Below, piece by piece: positions 61,634 to 64,000 of a DNA stretch of 64,000 bases. Where the stretch lies: assembly GCA_947561715.1 (NCBI GenBank), contig OX387202.1, positions 17,745,001 to 17,809,000 of the forward strand, written 5' to 3'. The first letter of the stretch is position 1. The number at the start of each line of letters is the position of its first letter. The translations under genes were made by a program, and so were the position numbers. The stretch comes from Ascidia mentula. Its lineage: Eukaryota > Chordata > Ascidiacea > Phlebobranchia > Ascidiidae. The notes under the pieces are model-generated. The model did not search any database, was not told the DNA's origin, and was given only the letters and a program-made list of their open reading frames with translations.

Positions 61634-62155
61634 ATGTTACGCAAACCCGTAGGCAACTTCCAGACAAAAAGTAGTTCTACGAAAAGATATCTGTGATCCA
61701 TAAATTTTAGTTTTGTGGGTTTTTCTCAGCGGGCTTTGTCGGGCCTAAAATTTAATTACCGGTACTTATCATTTACCGAGTGTAGGAAAATCGACAAGGC
61801 TTCAATAAATACTAATTGACGCGATAAATAAACCAATAACGGTTCGTCTCCCTAACTCATCATTCACTTTTTGTGCTCTTGTTTAATGCAAAATTACCAA
61901 ACCAGCAGTTTTACAATGTTTTCCTTTTGTGCGCATAAGCCTCGCTGGTAGCTCCCGCACGAATGAATCGCCTTGTATGACACCACGCAACAATGATCTC
62001 GCTTTCGCACGATTACGTTCGCAACGGTTTGAATGTAAGTGTGATCGGCTGTATCTTAGAAACTTGAGACCGTATCAAGCTACTTTTTTCACCAAAAGTT
62101 GTAGAAAGTTCTGACCATTTTATGTTTAAGTTATTTTCCATGTCATATGAACTTT
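61634..62155 (+). pseudogene. Second, frameshifted copy of the 45110-45660 block and ORF
   Basis: It contains ATGTTTTCCTTTTGTGCGCA followed directly by TAAGCCTCGCTGG, so the frame runs into TAG after about eleven codons. Downstream of the lesion, residues RNNDLAFARLRSQRF are still recognisable in a shifted frame. Confidence 0.4.
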
Positions 62156-62468
62156 AACGCTAAACTGTGACCCGAAAGTCTCTTCCGCTTATCTGAATAA
62201 TAACACAACAAGCAAAAGGTTACATGTTTTAAAGTTCCATGTATATTATTTTATGTGTGATGAAGCAAAGTATTTACAAAATATTCACAGCATCAAGCAA
62301 ACACACTTGTGAATTCGATGCAATCGTGGTGGTAACACGTATATGCGGTTAATAAATTGTTCATTTCTTCAAAGAATAAAGAATAAAAAATGTTTCCAGT
62401 AATTTCGATGATTTCTCGTTAATAACGCAAATAGTTTCATTCATTTGCTTTGTTTATCTTCAGTTTTA
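62156..62468. other. 3' flank of gene F, no gene
   Basis: The sequence is almost the same as the 3' flank of gene C (AAAGAATAAAGAATAAAAAA, TTCTCGTTAATAACGCAAAT), which supports the link between C and F at this end. Confidence 0.5.
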
Positions 62469-63761
62469 TTACATCACAGGTCTTATTTTCATTTCCGAAC
62501 GTTTACGTGATACCGGATTCCAACGGTTCGAATCGTCTGCTATTGTTTCCTCCTTGTAATACTTTCCGTTCAGGTTGGAGTAATAACAACTCCCATACCA
62601 CCAAGCTCCATGAAAACTAGCAGCACAGTTTTCACCACTTCTCGAATCGTGATCTCGATTATGTGTGGAGAATGGCCTCTGATCGTGATAATTCAGCCGA
62701 TCAACTATTGGTGCAAATTTTTAAAAGTTTATTTTGCGGTTCAGATGTTAACCAGCCAATCAACTTGGATATAATTGAAAGCAATGTATGCTTAATATAT
62801 GGATTTAACGCATTTTGTGAGTAACATAGACGAATGTGCCAATAACGCTATAATTGCGAAACACATTATTTTTTAATTCCGATTTTTTAGTATTGCGAAT
62901 TCAGACTTCGTAAAAATTTTAGTTCTTGGAGACATTTTTTCGATTTATTTTAAACTTTCGATTTTGGCGGCTAGCGAATTTCACAAATGATAAAAAAATG
63001 TTTATTAACCTCCACACAAGTGATTGGCTCGTATATTTACTTCAAAAGTATAAACGGTCAACAGATGAGGATCTAAAAAGTCTTGTCAGAAGGCACGCGA
63101 CCGTATAGTATAAAATATTTTAGCACGCATCCTCATGTGAGTTTTGTAACTCACCCACGATTTAGAGCAGGGGCGCACAACCTGCGGCCGTAAACATGCT
63201 TTATATTACATTTGTATTGTCGGCCGTGCATTGTGAAAAACTTAACAGGTTTTGCTTGGATGTTTGGCTTATTGAATTGTTCAGTTTTGGTTACAAAACA
63301 GAATAAAATCTTTCATTTTTATGCAAGAAATATTGGTAAATGTAAAATTTCATTACACCATAAGGGATAAGTAAATGCGAAATTATTAGTTTGGACTCAC
63401 TGGCGACTGTTAGTAAAATAAAGTCCGTGTGATGCGGCCGGTATTAATCTAAAGGTTGTGCGCCCCTGAGTTAGTGACTTTATTAAACTACCTTTGTATC
63501 AAGCTAATTTATTTGAACCTGTTTGCTCACTTACCTGCGTCACCAGTGTACCCACCAACAGTCAGACGGTAATTCTCCCCTGATGAACTGATGCCGAAGT
63601 TGCTGTGAAGATGGTACAAATAGGAACTCAAAAACTTGGCACTCAAACGCACGCATGTAGTTACCTGTACTTTGCATAATACTTTGTGTTATTGAAATTT
63701 TGCAGGTCAACGCGGAGCTCTTGACGTTTCCAACTTGTCAGTTCGTGCATCAGCTCCAAGC
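62469..63761 (-). CDS. Ficolin-like gene F, 3' exons only (5' part beyond window)
   Basis: Three exons lie inside the window: exon 4 (63761-63665), exon 5 (63602-63535) and exon 6 (62704-62469). All are open and keep the family phases; the 62-bp intron 63664-63603 is present. Exon 5 has [13 protein letters not shown] where the other copies have [13 protein letters not shown]. Exon 6 reads HNRDHDSRSGENCAASFHG: the first Asp of the calcium-site motif is Asn, which may weaken metal binding. The end, [13 protein letters not shown] and a TAA overlapping AATAAA, matches the other genes. Exons 1-3 should lie just to the right, so completeness cannot be judged. Confidence 0.82.
63168..63468. mobile_element. 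Same MITE in intron 5 of gene F
   Basis: The ends CAGGGGCGCACAACCTGCGG and AGGTTGTGCGCCCCTG are flanked by TTTAGAG and AGTTAGTG. It is 301 bp, matching the copies in A and E in position and length. Confidence 0.72.
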
Positions 63762-64000
63762 CTTAATTAATTAACAAACGTTAAGTGTTATTTGTTTATG
63801 CTTTTTACAAATGTTGTTGGTGTTTAGAGATGAAAAAGCTTTGCTTGCACTAATGCGCAGCCCAATATATGACAATCGTGACGACGAGAAAATACTAACA
63901 CATTTACACACAAGCCTATCTACCATTGTTTGTGTTTGAAACTACCGCTGGAGGCACAAAAGAACGAAAACTAATTGGGAGTTGGTAAAATCTAAATAAA

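Overview
The window reads as AT-rich animal genomic DNA from a deuterostome, most likely a tunicate. The evidence is small spliced exons, introns as short as 62 bp, and a tandem family of secreted proteins with a short collagen stalk followed by a fibrinogen C-terminal (FReD) domain, which is the ficolin architecture. The species cannot be fixed from the sequence. There is no prokaryotic-style gene organisation.

Six ficolin-like paralogues, here called A to F from left to right, all lie on the minus strand. Four are complete with open coding sequence when six exons are joined: B (24217-27321), C (32693-35794), D (45998-49148) and E (53654-56142). A (1-2316) runs off the left edge and has an in-frame TAA in exon 3. 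F (62469-63761) runs off the right edge. Exon phases (1,0,1,2,1) and the 62-bp fourth intron are the same wherever visible. Predicted products have a signal peptide, two N-terminal cysteines, 8-10 Gly-X-Y triplets, a short coiled coil and a FReD of about 200 residues, and would be secreted pattern-recognition lectins.

The genes sit in segmental duplication units of roughly 8-9 kb. Each intergenic stretch repeats a similar series of blocks: a membrane-anchor-like ORF, a short conserved ORF, a dispersed repeat, a hydrophobic ORF, a Penelope-like GIY-YIG remnant, an unrecognised block, and then either a 28S rRNA fragment (B, C, E) or a different block (D, F). Interval A-B is swollen by an array of about eleven copies of the dispersed repeat (5.3-20.6 kb), a 32-bp minisatellite (3.0-3.4 kb) and two non-autonomous hAT elements. 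Interval C-D holds a decayed 5-kb LINE (39.3-44.4 kb). Interval E-F holds a 1.13-kb tandem duplication and a second decayed LINE ORF1.

Insertions inside introns date the duplications. A 300-bp hAT-type MITE in intron 5 is present in all six genes. A tRNA-derived SINE in intron 3 is present only in B, C and D. Different parts of the genes give different groupings (A-B, C-F, D-E at the 3' end; A-E and B-C-D at the 5' end), which points to gene conversion or unequal crossing-over. I found no wholly new biological system. The most informative content is this mosaic lectin cluster and its transposon record.
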